From NCBI GenBank assembly GCA_007449985.2, contig VIIQ02000222.1, positions 1-64,000 of the forward strand: a stretch of DNA of 64,000 nt, given 5' to 3'. The position numbers and the translations under genes are program-made. The notes under the pieces were generated by a model. That model worked only from the letters and a program-made list of their open reading frames with translations. It was not told the DNA's origin and did no database searches. Origin of the DNA: Desmodesmus armatus (taxonomy: Eukaryota; Chlorophyta; Chlorophyceae; Sphaeropleales; Scenedesmaceae). The number at the start of each line of letters is the position of its first letter. Positions within the stretch are counted from its first letter, which is position 1. Positions 20,769 through 32,000 of this stretch are shown here, one piece after another.

Positions 20769-23683
20769 ATGTTTGTGGCCAGCTACCTGGCCAGCTGTGC
20801 AGCCAGTGCAGCAGGCTACTGTGCCTGCTGGACTGCCACTGGCTGCACCAAAGCCATGATGAAGCGGAGCGCTAGGGTGGCCTACAGGTGGGGCTCTGTG
20901 CTGTTCAGTCCCTCCGCTTCGCCACCGTCGCACCGAGGCCCTCTCATGTGCAATGCCACGGTGCCTTGTTTGTGACAGTACCTGTATGGGATCCTCTTTT
21001 GTACTGCCCATGCAGCTTCCTGTTCTTCCTGGCAATCGTCATCTCGTGGGTCATGCGAGACTTTGCACGCCCACTGCTGGAAAAAATCCCATGTAAGCAG
21101 CAGTCACGGCGGCAGCAGCTGCGCAAGCCAGGTGGCGGTGGTGGCATAGGGGCCGTGTGTATGGCACAGGAGGCATGTTGACTTTCACATCTTCATTGGC
21201 GCAGCCTCCAGCACCTGTGCACACTTTGCACCAGGTGCTCAGTTGATCTTCCTTGCCCATGCCTCACAGTCAATCGCGTAGGTACATCCCGCATGCAGAT
21301 GTGTAAGCAGCCAGTTTGTAAGCCCAGGGGTGTTGGCAGACTGATTTTTAGCAGATGAGAGCACACCAACACCCCTAGGGCTGCTCAGGCTAAACTGCTG
21401 CGCCAGAAGCCAGCCCCACTGCCATGCCCCACGACTTACTAACGCTGTGCCTGTTGCACCTGGCTGTCTGCTGCTGTGGCCTGCTCTCTGCAGGGATCAT
21501 GCGTGCTGCAACTGGCTTTGAGCCCAGCGACAAGTGGTTTGGGCAGCAGGCAGTGTACCGCATCAGCATGGGCAACTTCTTGTTCTTTGGCAGCATGTCG
21601 CTGGCGCTGCTTGGTGTGAAGTTCAAGGGGGATAAGCGCGGGCAGGTGCTGCAGCAGGGCAACTGGATGATCAAGCTGGTGGTGTGGGTGCTGTTCATGG
21701 CACTGCCCTTCCTGTTCCCCAACGGCTTGGTGCAAGCATACGGTGAGCATCATCATCAGCAGCAGCTGCAACGGAGGGCGGAAGGACGGGGTGGAGTGCA
21801 TTTGCCGCACAGGAGGGTTTGGGCGCTGGGGGCGGAGTAGGTTATGCTTTTGTGAATTGGTCTGCTGGTTGATGCTTGTGGTGTTGCTGGGGATTGACAG
21901 CAGCCGTGTGCAGGGCGTATAGGCTGCCCAACAGGTTTGGTTTGTTGGCTTTCATGTGGCGCAGATGCGCTGGGTTATGATCCCTTGCTGCCATCCAGTG
22001 TTGACACACATGAGGCGGTGTGGGAGTGGTAGCAGAATGGCCATGCCTGGCTGTTTGTGCGTAGTAACTGCCACCCGCTCGCCTACCGACCTGGCTCTGC
22101 AGCCGTGTCTGACACACCCTCCCTCTTCCTTTCCCCTGCATATGTGTGCAGGCTGGGCTGCCCGCTTCGGCAGTGCTCTGTTCCTGATCATTCAGATGAT
22201 CATCCTGCTGGACTTCACACAGAGCTGGAACGATGCCTGGGTGGCCAACGGGGAGGACGACCCCCGCTGGCTGTACGGCCTGCTGGGCCTGACAGTCACG
22301 GCCTTCCTGGGAGTACTGGGCATCTCTGGTGGGTGGCCCTCCCGTGGGGGCTGGGCATGCTGGGAATGGTTTTTCGACCTTGTTGGCCTTGCTTGTCGAT
22401 CTAGTGGGGCTGGTGTGGATGAAACAGGGTCGATCAACACCAGCTTGTCACGCAGCGAACCCCTCTCCCCCCCTTGGCACCTCTACGCATTCTCTGCCAT
22501 GCAGCCAGCGCTAGTGCACCTTGCATTTCATCGCTGCTGCATACGTGACGATGAAGCTGTGGAGCGTGCACTTGGGCAGGGATCCTTAGAGGCACAGAGG
22601 CACCACGGCAGCAGGGAGCATGGGCCACTGGAGTTGTATGTGTGTTATTTCTCAAAGCCACTGCTGCTGCCACTTCTTCTCCTGCATGCTGGTCCACACA
22701 GGCGTCCTCTTCTACTTCTTCAAGCCTGCTGGCGCCGGCAGCTGCTCCCTCAACGTCTTCTTCATCACCGCCAGCCTGCTGCTGTGCGTGGGCTTCAGCA
22801 TGCTGTCGCTCATGCCCTTTGCGCGCAACGGCAGCCTCTTCCCCAGCAGCACCACAGCCCTGTACATCATGTACCTGTGCTACAGCGCCCTGCAGAGCGA
22901 GCCCAGGGACTATGAGTGCAATGGCCTGGGCCACCGGTTGAATGCGGCCAGTGGCAGCACACTGGTGATCGGCATGCTGGTGACACTGCTGTCGGTGGTG
23001 TACTCGGCACTCAGGGCAGGTGAGAGCGGCTGGCGCGCGCTGTTACGAGGGTATGGGGGGTGGTGTGAACGAGGGCAGGCCAGAGGATCAAGCACGGGCA
23101 CAGGGATGTTTGACTAGCAACATGTTGTGACGGGCGGTGTTGTTGGACTGCAGCCCAACCGTTGGCTGCCTCAATCATTAGGCCATTCAGGCTGTTTCCA
23201 GCAAGTACTGATTACTGATTGTGGAAAGTGCTCAACATGCAAGTTGACCTTGCTGCTGCCGCTGCAGGCTCCAACACCAAGCTATTCATGCTGGATGACT
23301 CTTCAGACGAGGAGGAGGTGCGCCACCTTGGCACACCCCTGATTGATGCAGAGGCAGTAGCAGGCGCCCACTCTGCCGAAGAGGCCCCTGCGCAGGCCAG
23401 CGCAACCCGCGACAGCAGCAGCGCCGGTGCCAAGGCGGCAATCGACGACTATGCCCCCATCACCTACAACTACAGCTTCTTCCACCTGATCTTTGCGCTG
23501 GCCAGCATGTATATCGCGATGCTGATGACTGGGTGGGGTGCGGTGGAGCAGGAGAAGGACAGGCTGGATGTTGGCTGGACCAGCGTGTGGGTGAAGTCGG
23601 GGGCTGAGTGGGTGACGGCGCTGCTGTACACCTGGACCCTGCTGGCGCCTGCGCTGATGCCTGACAGGGACTGGGGCTACTAG
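20769..23683 (+). CDS. serine incorporator (SERINC/TMS1/TDE1 family) membrane protein
   Basis: Six exons, 20769-20887, 21016-21092, 21494-21742, 22152-22328, 22702-23019 and 23268-23683, join without a phase error into about 451 residues, the usual SERINC length. Family marks are the Cys/Ala-rich first helix (YLASCAASAAGYCACWTATG), LAIVISWVMRDF, the conserved EKIPW across the exon 2/3 junction, the long polar loop with FFGSMSLALLGVKFKGD, LLDFTQSWNDAW, and a near C-terminal helix ending in WVKSGAEWVTALLYTWTLLAP. About ten membrane helices are expected. SERINCs sit in endomembranes and plasma membrane and act on lipid (phosphatidylserine, sphingolipid) metabolism or lipid scrambling. A Ser/Asp/Glu-rich loop (MLDDSSDEEEV) before the final helices is probably cytosolic and may be phosphorylated. 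The acceptor at 21016 rather than 20979 is required to keep frame. Confidence 0.93.
21321..21382. repeat. inverted repeat inside serine incorporator intron 2
   Basis: AGCCCAGGGGTGTTGG (21321-21336) pairs with its reverse complement at 21366-21382 apart from one bulged base, leaving a 29-base loop. It could fold in the pre-mRNA or mark an old element; a shorter hairpin with the same GCCCAGGGGT core lies near 34408-34448. Confidence 0.7.
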
Positions 23684-24465
23684 TCGGCAGTGGGCGCGTC
23701 GCAGCTGCAGTTTGCAGCAAGAGTGGTTGCTGTACAGCGTAGTGCTGTTTCCAGTGACAGAGGAGTGTTGGCGGGCATATGGGTTTGGTCTAGCTTCTGG
23801 CAGTGGTGTTGTGTGTGAGGCACACATGCGCGTGGGTGGGTGGGTGGGGGTGGGGTGGGGGGAGAGGGGGGGCAAGCTTACATGTTGCGAGTACAATCAG
23901 CTGCGGCTGTGCTGCGTATGCTTGACAGCATTTGTACGTGTATGTACAGTAAACGTTGTTTGTTTTGGCAGGTGAAGTGAAGGCTGTGCAGCTCGCCCGT
24001 ACTGCAGTTTGCGTATGTGGAGGTATGCTGCTAGGCTGGGTATCCTCAGGCTTTCAGGGTGCTGAAGGGCTGATTGCAAGTATAATGTAACAGGTGATGT
24101 GAAGAGAAATCATGTGATGCTCTGCAATGCAGGGCCTGTGTTGCTCCACTGCGCCTGAGGTGTACTGCTCCAAGGCTGAATTGTCTAGGCTGAGCACCAG
24201 GTCGACAACGTTCCGAAACCTGCAAATCCAACATCAAAATTGCAAGGCAAACAAACAACTACAAGACAGCGGAGGGGTTTAGCACTTGTTCGAGGCAATT
24301 TGAAAAAGGGCACAGAGGGGCTCATCCAGCCCACATGCCGTACCTACATGCGTTTGCGCAAGCTCTGGGCGTGTTCTCATCCACCGTCTCGCAGGCCAGT
24401 GGCAGCAGCACAGTCAAAGCTCTTGCAAACGACGTCCACGCTGCCTGCTCGCTGTCAGGGCCAAA
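23684..24465. other. intergenic between serine incorporator and MAP kinase
   Basis: Probable 3' untranslated region up to about 24105, then the MAP kinase promoter and leader. No clear TATA box. Confidence 0.5.
24086..24090 (+). terminator. candidate TGTAA signal of the serine incorporator gene
   Basis: First plus-strand TGTAA after the stop codon, 403 bases downstream and 375 before the next start, a sensible place for a transcript end. Confidence 0.4.
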
Positions 24466-27400
24466 ATGTCCTCAACTGACGATGAGGTAGACCCCCACGT
24501 CCTTCGGAAGTACTCACTGCTGCAGAAGCTGGGCAAGGGGGTGAGTTGGGTCAGGTACTGCTGACAGATGGTAGGGGGTCCTGGGGCAAACAGTGCTAAG
24601 GACTGCTTCCTTGCAGGCGTACGGTGTCGTCTGGAAGGCTGTGGACAAGAAGAACAACAACTTAGTGGCCTTGAAGAAGATTTTTGATGCGTTCCAGAAT
24701 GCAACAGACGCTCAGGTGGGCAAGTGCAGCAGACGGACCGGTTGTTAGGCAACAGCACATGCTGCAGGCAGTAAGCACGCAGCAAGAATCCTGCTAGGGC
24801 TCTAGTGGCCCCACAGGCGTGTCTGACCCTTGGCCATGGCCTGCTCTGCTGTGCAGCGCACCTTCCGTGAGATTATGTTCCTGCAGGACCTCAACAACCA
24901 TGAAAACATCATCAGGTAAAGAATGTGAAGCACAACATGCAGCTGATATGCTACCGGCTGGTCAGGCAGCCTAACTGGGAGTGGGGGATCAGTGATTGCC
25001 ACCAGCAGCAGCTGTGCGCTGTTTGGCACGCGTGCTGTGACTCGGATGACCATGGACCCAGCAGATCATGGTGTCCTGTGTGGTGCTGGGTTTCATACCT
25101 GAAGCAAGGTTGGCAGCAACTGTAATATAGCAACAGCCATGATGGGTTTCCCAGCAGCGCGTGCTGAGCATGGTGGTGATGGTTGGTGATGCTGCCTGCT
25201 GACTGGCATGTTGGTGTGCTGCAGGCTGCTGAACGTCCTGCGTGCTGAGAATGACAAGGACATCTACCTGGTGTTTGAGTACATGGAGACGGACCTGCAT
25301 GCAGTCATCCGTGCCAACATCCTGGAGGAGGTGCACAAGCAGTACATCATGTACCAGCTGTTCCGGTCGCTCAAGTACATGCACTCAGCACAGCTGCTCC
25401 ACAGGGACATCAAGGTGGGCGCTCGCCTGACGCATGGTTCAGTCCCTGCAGACCAGCCTGGCCGCCTGCAGCTGTTTCCAGACCGCATGCAGCTGCAAGT
25501 GAGCAGAGCCTTGCAGGCAGTTGACAAGTGGACCCCGTTGACTGTGGATATGACACCAGCTGCTGGCTGCGCCAACAGCAAGGCGTCCATACTCCTGCAT
25601 GACGCATGCCCACACGTTGCGCTTTGTGCTGATATCAAGTTGTTGCTGTCCTGCTTGTGCTGCAGCCAAGCAACCTGCTGCTGAACAGCGAGTGCGCAGT
25701 GAAGCTAGCGGACTTCGGGCTGGCACGCAGTGTGGCGATGATGAAGCAGCAGGAGGTCAGCAACCCCAACCCTATCCTGACAGACTACGTGGCAACACGC
25801 TGGTACAGGGCCCCAGAGATTTTGCTGGGGTCAACGCGGTACACTTTTGGCGTGGATATGTGGTCAAGCGGTGAGCAACAGCATGGCGTCAGTGGCACCA
25901 GCATTGCCGAAACGATAGGCGTGAGGAGTTGGACAACCCAGGGTGGGCGGATGTTGATGACTGCATCTCAGAAGACTTGGCAGCTGCGCATGTTGTGCAT
26001 GTACGCACACAGAATGCGCTTGCAAAGGCGCACATGCAACACAACAGCGTGCATGCCGGGCGGTTGGCTGATCAACATCGCAAGGGAACCACGCGCAGCA
26101 GCACAGCCCCGTGCTCAACGTCACCGTTGTCCTGTGCGTGCTGAACCGCGCAGGCTGTATTCTTGGCGAACTGCTGAACGGCAAGCCCATCTTCCCAGGC
26201 AGCAGCACCATGAACCAGCTAGACCGCATCATGGAGCTCACAGGTACGCCTGCAGGTCCTTCCTGTGTGCGGCTGTGGATTTGTGGCGTCCATGCAGTTG
26301 ATGAGCAGCTGCACACCACCTGCCATAACAGCTGCCTGTGCAGCAGATACGCCAAGCTGATCCCTGGCAACACAACAACCATGCACCCCTGTCTTCAACC
26401 TGATGCACAACAAGCTGTGAACATGCCATTGTGGTGCTGGCAGCCCTCAAGCAACCATGTTGCCCTTGTGCTCATCCTGTGGCACCTATCGATAGGGCTG
26501 GTCCTTACAACGCCGTAACCCAACTATGCATGCAGGCCGCCCCTGCCAAGAGGATCTGGACGCCATCCAGAGCCCCTTTGCAGCCACTATGATGGAGAGC
26601 TGCAGCGTGACACAGGTACGGCTGGGAAGCAGCACAACAACCATCCCTTTGTCCATCAGCACAGGATAGATCATCAACAGTGTAATGAGTGCATTTCACA
26701 CTGTGAACTGGCAGTCACTTCGGGGACATGCGTTCACTGTTGTTTGCTGTCAACCTCCTGGCTGGCTTGTGCTGCCGTGCTGCGCTGTGCTGTGCTGTGT
26801 GTGCAGGCGAAGCCCATAGCTGATATGTTCCCACACGCCAGCGATGATGCGCTTGACCTGCTCACCAAGCTGCTGCAGGTGGGGTGCAGCAGGCTCCCAA
26901 ACATCCACCGTGCCTGCAGCTCTTGCTTGGCAGATGCAACCACATAGCTAACAGTCCTATAGGCACACTATGAACCACAGCACCAGCCGCACAAGTGTCT
27001 TGCTTACTGTTCTGATAACTTGTTATGCATCTGACAGCATTGGCACAACACACCACTTGGGCGGCTTGTGGCTTGACTGTGTGTCTGACGTGTCTGCTGC
27101 CTTGCAGTTCAACCCCAGCAAGCGACTGACAGCAGCAGAGGCTCTGGCGCACCCGTACGTCGCACAATTCCACAACCCTGACGACGAACCCAGCTGCAGC
27201 AAAACCATCACCATCCCAATCAACGACAACCACAAGTACAGCATACAGGTGGGTAGCAACCGGCGCTGGGCAGGCCATGCCGCATGTGGGTGCATAATGA
27301 CATGGGACGGCAACAGAAACCCCACCGCGGCTGCTTTGACCTGCACTGGGGATGGCGCACAAGCTGCTGCCTTCAAAACTTTCCTGGTGCTGCATGCAAG

Positions 27401-27829
27401 CTCTGTGTGTTGGGTGTCATGGCAGGGTGCAGCAGGGCAGGCACCACAATGCATGGGTCACAGCACAGCGTAGGCTGAAAAATCCGCATGTGCAGCAACC
27501 ATGAGTGCAACCAGGTCTGAACATCATTTGCCCCATGTGTGCTGCAGGAGTACCGTGACAAGCTGTATGCTGAGATCCTGAAGAAGAAGCGGGAGCTGTT
27601 CAGGAAGATGAAGGAGAAGGAAGCCAGGGCAGCAGCGGCAGCGGCGGCAGCAGCAGCAGGCAACGCAGGCGGCGGCTACTCCCGCTACAGCAGCAGCAGT
27701 CACCACTCGCAGTATCACAGGGGCAGCAGTGGCGGCACGCATCACAGCAGCAGCGGCAGCCGAGCCGCGGGGGCAGGCACTGCAGGCAGGCGTGGCAGCA
27801 CCCACAGCAGCAGCACTGGCAGGCGGTAG
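24466..27829 (+). CDS. MAP kinase, ERK7/8 (MAPK15)-like, TDY activation loop
   Basis: Ten exons, 24466-24540, 24617-24715, 24857-24915, 25225-25414, 25666-25870, 26154-26243, 26536-26615, 26807-26878, 27108-27248 and 27548-27829, join in phase into about 430 residues. All kinase landmarks are present: Gly loop GKGAYG near residue 23, VALKK with Lys45, HRDIKPSN near 137, DFG at 157-159 and activation loop TDY at 180-182 followed by [10 protein letters not shown]. The region [22 protein letters not shown] is typical of the ERK7/8 branch. The kinase acts on Ser/Thr-Pro sites and is switched by phosphorylation of the T and Y of TDY. The C-terminal tail is a basic helix ([15 protein letters not shown]) followed by Ala, then Ser/Gly/His low complexity, different from the docking tail of classical MAPKs. 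ERK7-type kinases are linked to cilia in several eukaryotes; whether that holds here is inference. Confidence 0.93.
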
Positions 27830-29047
27830 GCGTTGCATTCAGCGCTCCGCACAGCATACCGGCAGCTGCTGATGGCTGTGCATCTGCTGGGGGCTGCTGA
27901 GATGCAGTACACATACAGTACAGCGGGGACAGTTGGCGGTGTAGGCGATCAGCACGCACTGTGTGTTGAAGCATGCAGGCTGGATTAGGTCAGGGTTTCT
28001 TCCATCTTTGGTTTGGGTAGGTAGCTCAGTGCCGGCACAGCAGCACCTGACATCGGTGCACAAAGGTTATCAGCCAGCACTTGTCCGGCATGATTTAGAT
28101 GCCTGCTTTCGCCCACCAGCTGATGCCATTGTGGTTTGATCAGGGTGACCAACGTGTGAACACGTGCCACAACATGAACCTTCATGTCAGTATGCAGTTT
28201 CCCAGCAGGGTGAGTAGTTGCGTGTGGCAGGCCAGTCTTGGTTCCCAGGCCTGCCCTTCTGCTGTGTTTGTGACATGATCAAGTGCGGCTTGTTTTTGCA
28301 CACACAGAGGTCAACCAAGCAACATGCTTGTTTTCACCAGCTTTTTCCCCCAAGTGCTTGGAGGTTGCTGGAATTGCTGGCAGCTGCAGCTGGGTATGAT
28401 GGTGGCATTAACCTAGCGTGTTCAATGCTTTCCACCACTTGTAGCACAACGCAATGATCCGGGCTTGGCTTGAAGTGCTCCCGCTGGTGGTGGGAAGTGC
28501 ACCCCACACCTTCGTGTCAGGCACTTGTGGTGACAGATACCAAACAGGCGCTTGGGATGTCCCAAGGCGCCTGGAAAGGTTCATTGATAGTTCTTCTGCA
28601 AGAGTTCCGGTAATCGCGTGCTGGTTGCAGCTGCCTTGCATTGGTTTACAACTCGTGTGACTTCTGAGCAAACTGCAGCCACGCTCCTGCAAGCAGCTCT
28701 CCTGATCACTGGCGCATCCCATAACCGAAACAATACTTCTTCGTCCCAACAGCAGTCCTTCCCTACAGCGTCGCCACATCAGGTCAGTTGTCACCAGCGC
28801 TGCGGGTGCTGCTATGAGGGTGGATCATTCACAGAATTAGCTATTATATAAACCTGTCAAATATTTCTGGCTTGCAGCTGAACTCTAAGCCACCACCTCC
28901 GTGCAACTCTTATCTGGGCACATCTGTGTCCCCAGCTCCAAACCAGCGTGCGTGACCATCTGTGAGGCCTGATCGCCCAGTCTCAACTGACTGTAATCAC
29001 TGTGTTTGATCTGCGCTTTACCCTTCGCTCTGTGTGTGCGCAGCAGC
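27830..29047. other. intergenic between MAP kinase and expansin-like gene
   Basis: No gene recognised. Includes the candidate expansin promoter and, at about 28800-28820, a 20-base near copy of an expansin exon 3 segment. I see no TGTAA close behind the MAP kinase stop. Confidence 0.5.
28845..28852 (+). promoter_or_regulatory. TATA box, expansin-like gene
   Basis: TATATAAA 196 bases before the start codon at 29048. With transcription about 30 bases downstream the leader would be near 170 bases. It is the best TATA match I saw ahead of any gene here. Confidence 0.45.
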
Positions 29048-32000
29048 ATGCCAGGGACCTTCCCAGCAGTGCTGGTGGCACTGCTGGTGCTGGGCACTGC
29101 CCATGCCCAGAACTTCAAGACTGGAGAGTGGATCGCTGGTAGAGCCACGTAAGTGCAACAGCAACATTCTGCGCCCTGGGTCTTTGTGCTCTGGCTGATG
29201 TCAGCACTCTACTGGTTTGAGCACCTTCTCCCAGTGCCTGGACCCACACACGCACTGGTCCCATCCACATGTCTGCTGCAGGTTCTATGGCGGCAGGCCA
29301 GAGCTGAAGGCGGCTTACTCCATGCGCCCTGGTGCTGAGGCAGACGACTCGTATGGTGTGATTGAGTTTGGCAGCTGTGGTTTCACTCACTCTGACGGCG
29401 TCTTGGCATACCCCCAGGACATGTATGCAGCCTTGGCAGGTGCGCCACGTTTGGCAGACGGTTACAAACAGCAACAGGAGCAGATGCAGATGCAGCGGCA
29501 AGCCCTGCAGGTCTTGCATGCTGCAAGAGCACAGCAGTAGCCACACCTGTCCTGCGGTGCCTTGAATGCTTGCAGACATATGTGTAGTAGTATTCATGCA
29601 GCAGCTCCGGCACCCCTGACCATGCTGCCAGATCACCTCTTACACAGCAGCCTTGTGCAGCCAAGATCAAATCACCCAAGCATCCTGCCACAGCCAGGGC
29701 TGCATCAAATCTGAGTAGCAAACAAACTGGTACCACATGATGTTGCTCCTGCAGACACCAACTGGGATTATGGAGGCAGCTGCGGGCGCTGCTATGAGGT
29801 GCGCTGCAAGTCAGGTCTGGTGCTGGACAAGGGTGCCCCTGTGAAGACCACACAGTTCTTCGACATGGGCAAGGCCAACCCTAACTACATTGACAGCAAG
29901 GGCCGTAGGTGGCCAGGTGAGCGGTCCAGGTCATCCCTTGAGTGGATTATGCACCAGAAGCTTCAGGACGTAGCCTCCAGCTCCAAGGGTCCTGTTGGAG
30001 GCTCCTACATTCCTGTAAGGTGCCCTGCCTATAATCACCGCGGCCCTGCCTGTAACCACCACGACGAAGAGCGCTGCAGCAAGGCAAGACTCTGTCATGT
30101 CTTTGAAGAGCTGATTGTGTGACCAGCATCACACATGTCGTTTGGTTAGAGGTCAAGCCAGTTGAGGAGGCTCAAGGAAGTGTACTGAGTATTGGGGAAG
30201 TCTTAGCTTGTGCTGTCTGTCATTCATGCTGGTGGGAGAGGGGGAGCCCCAGCAGACGCTGCTGCCTGACAACGCCCAGTGCTCACTGGCTCTCTTACCA
30301 TCCACCGCTGCATGTGTGTACCCCTGTGCTTCCAGGCAACAAGGGTCAGGCAAAGAATGAGCAGGATGTCAAGTGCTGGGATGACAAGAGCAGCATTGTG
30401 GTGCGTGTCGGCGACAGCTGTCCCTGCCAGCAGAAGAAGCCAGATGGGACTGTGCAGCCTCAGTTCTGGTGCTGCGGAGGAGCCAACCACATGGACCTCA
30501 GCTACTGGTGGGTGATGAAGGTGGCCAGGATTGGGGGTGGCGCAGGGAGGGTGGCAGGTGTGTGCAAGTGCGTGTGAGGTGGAGAGGAGGTAGCAATTGG
30601 AGCGAAGGGGGGTGTGGCGAAGAAGGGTGTAACAAGTCAAATCATGGGTGTAAGAGCACTTGGGGAGTGCAGTGTGGGCGGCCGTACCCCCAGCCCGCCC
30701 ACCTAGCGCCCTGGCGCACAAGAGGGTGGGGGTGCTTGGGGGGGGGGGCGGGGGTTCTGACTGCATGGACCTGAGCTACTGATGGGTGGCAGGCTTGGGG
30801 GATGGGGCCATGGGAAAGGGACATGGTGGCAGTGGGTGGTGTTGGCAACCAAGGTTGCATACCAGATGGGGCCAGCAGTGTTATCATGGCTGCACAGTTG
30901 CAGTTGACAGGGTTGCTATGCTAGGGGCGTGTCAAGATGCAGGTGTGTTGCTACATGGCAGCGAGGCACAGAGGTTACTGCTGCATGGCAACGGGGTGGC
31001 CACCTGCTGGCGAGGCGCATAGGGCACTCAGTGCAAAGCAGCACAGCTGTCAGGTTGTTGGTGTTGACTACACGCCCTTGACTGAGGAAGTGCCTCAACG
31101 GTGCTAAGTAGTAATTTTTGCCATGTGACTGACATGTGTTACCCTCTTGCTCGGCCTACTTACAGGGCCTTTGAGAAGCTGGCTCACCCCACATACGGTG
31201 TGATTGGTGTGGAGTACAGGCCAGTGGACTGCTACAGCAAGGACCCCCTTGCGTGAGTCACACCGAGGCTTGAGACAGCATGCTTCCAGGCTGGGAGTAC
31301 AGCAGCAGTGCACCTGTCACCTGTGTGACATCTGCGATACAGCACTGAGCAGCAGTGCTGAGTGACATTTGTGATACAGCAAGCCGCAGTGCACCTGTCA
31401 GCTGAGTGACATGTGTGATACATCAAGCAGCAGTGCTGAAAGATGCTGTGTCAGCAGAAGAGAGTGACATGGCATGCTTCGCAGCTGTCAGGGGTCGAAT
31501 GCACTGGGGGATGGATGTCAAGGTGTCAGTCAGTATGAGTCACCTGGGGAGGAACAGATGACAACCACTTTGAGTACTTCACTTGGCCTGCTCGGCAAAG
31601 CATGGAAGCTTGCTTCAACCTCTCTTGACTGTCCTCATTATGTTTGGCTCCTGCTACGTGCTGCCTTTTCTGCACACAGCCCTGTGCCAGGCTATGTTGC
31701 TCCCTTTATTTATGACGACGACCTGGGCTCTGGATGGGGCTGGATGCCTTACAGGTCAAAGAACACAATTGTGAGTCAATGGGGGAGGGGGCCACACAGT
31801 AGACATAGTTGGCACACATCTATTGCATCGGGGTCCCCACACATCTATGGCAATGCGGCTTGGTCAGATGCCACAGCCCTGTGTGGTAGGCCAACTGCAC
31901 CACTCATCGATTGCGCCCCTGCTCTGACTTCAGTTTATTGTTGGTTGTTTTGAATCTGGCCGCTGTGCTGTCAGCCTAGATGATACCTCAGCCGGCCAAG

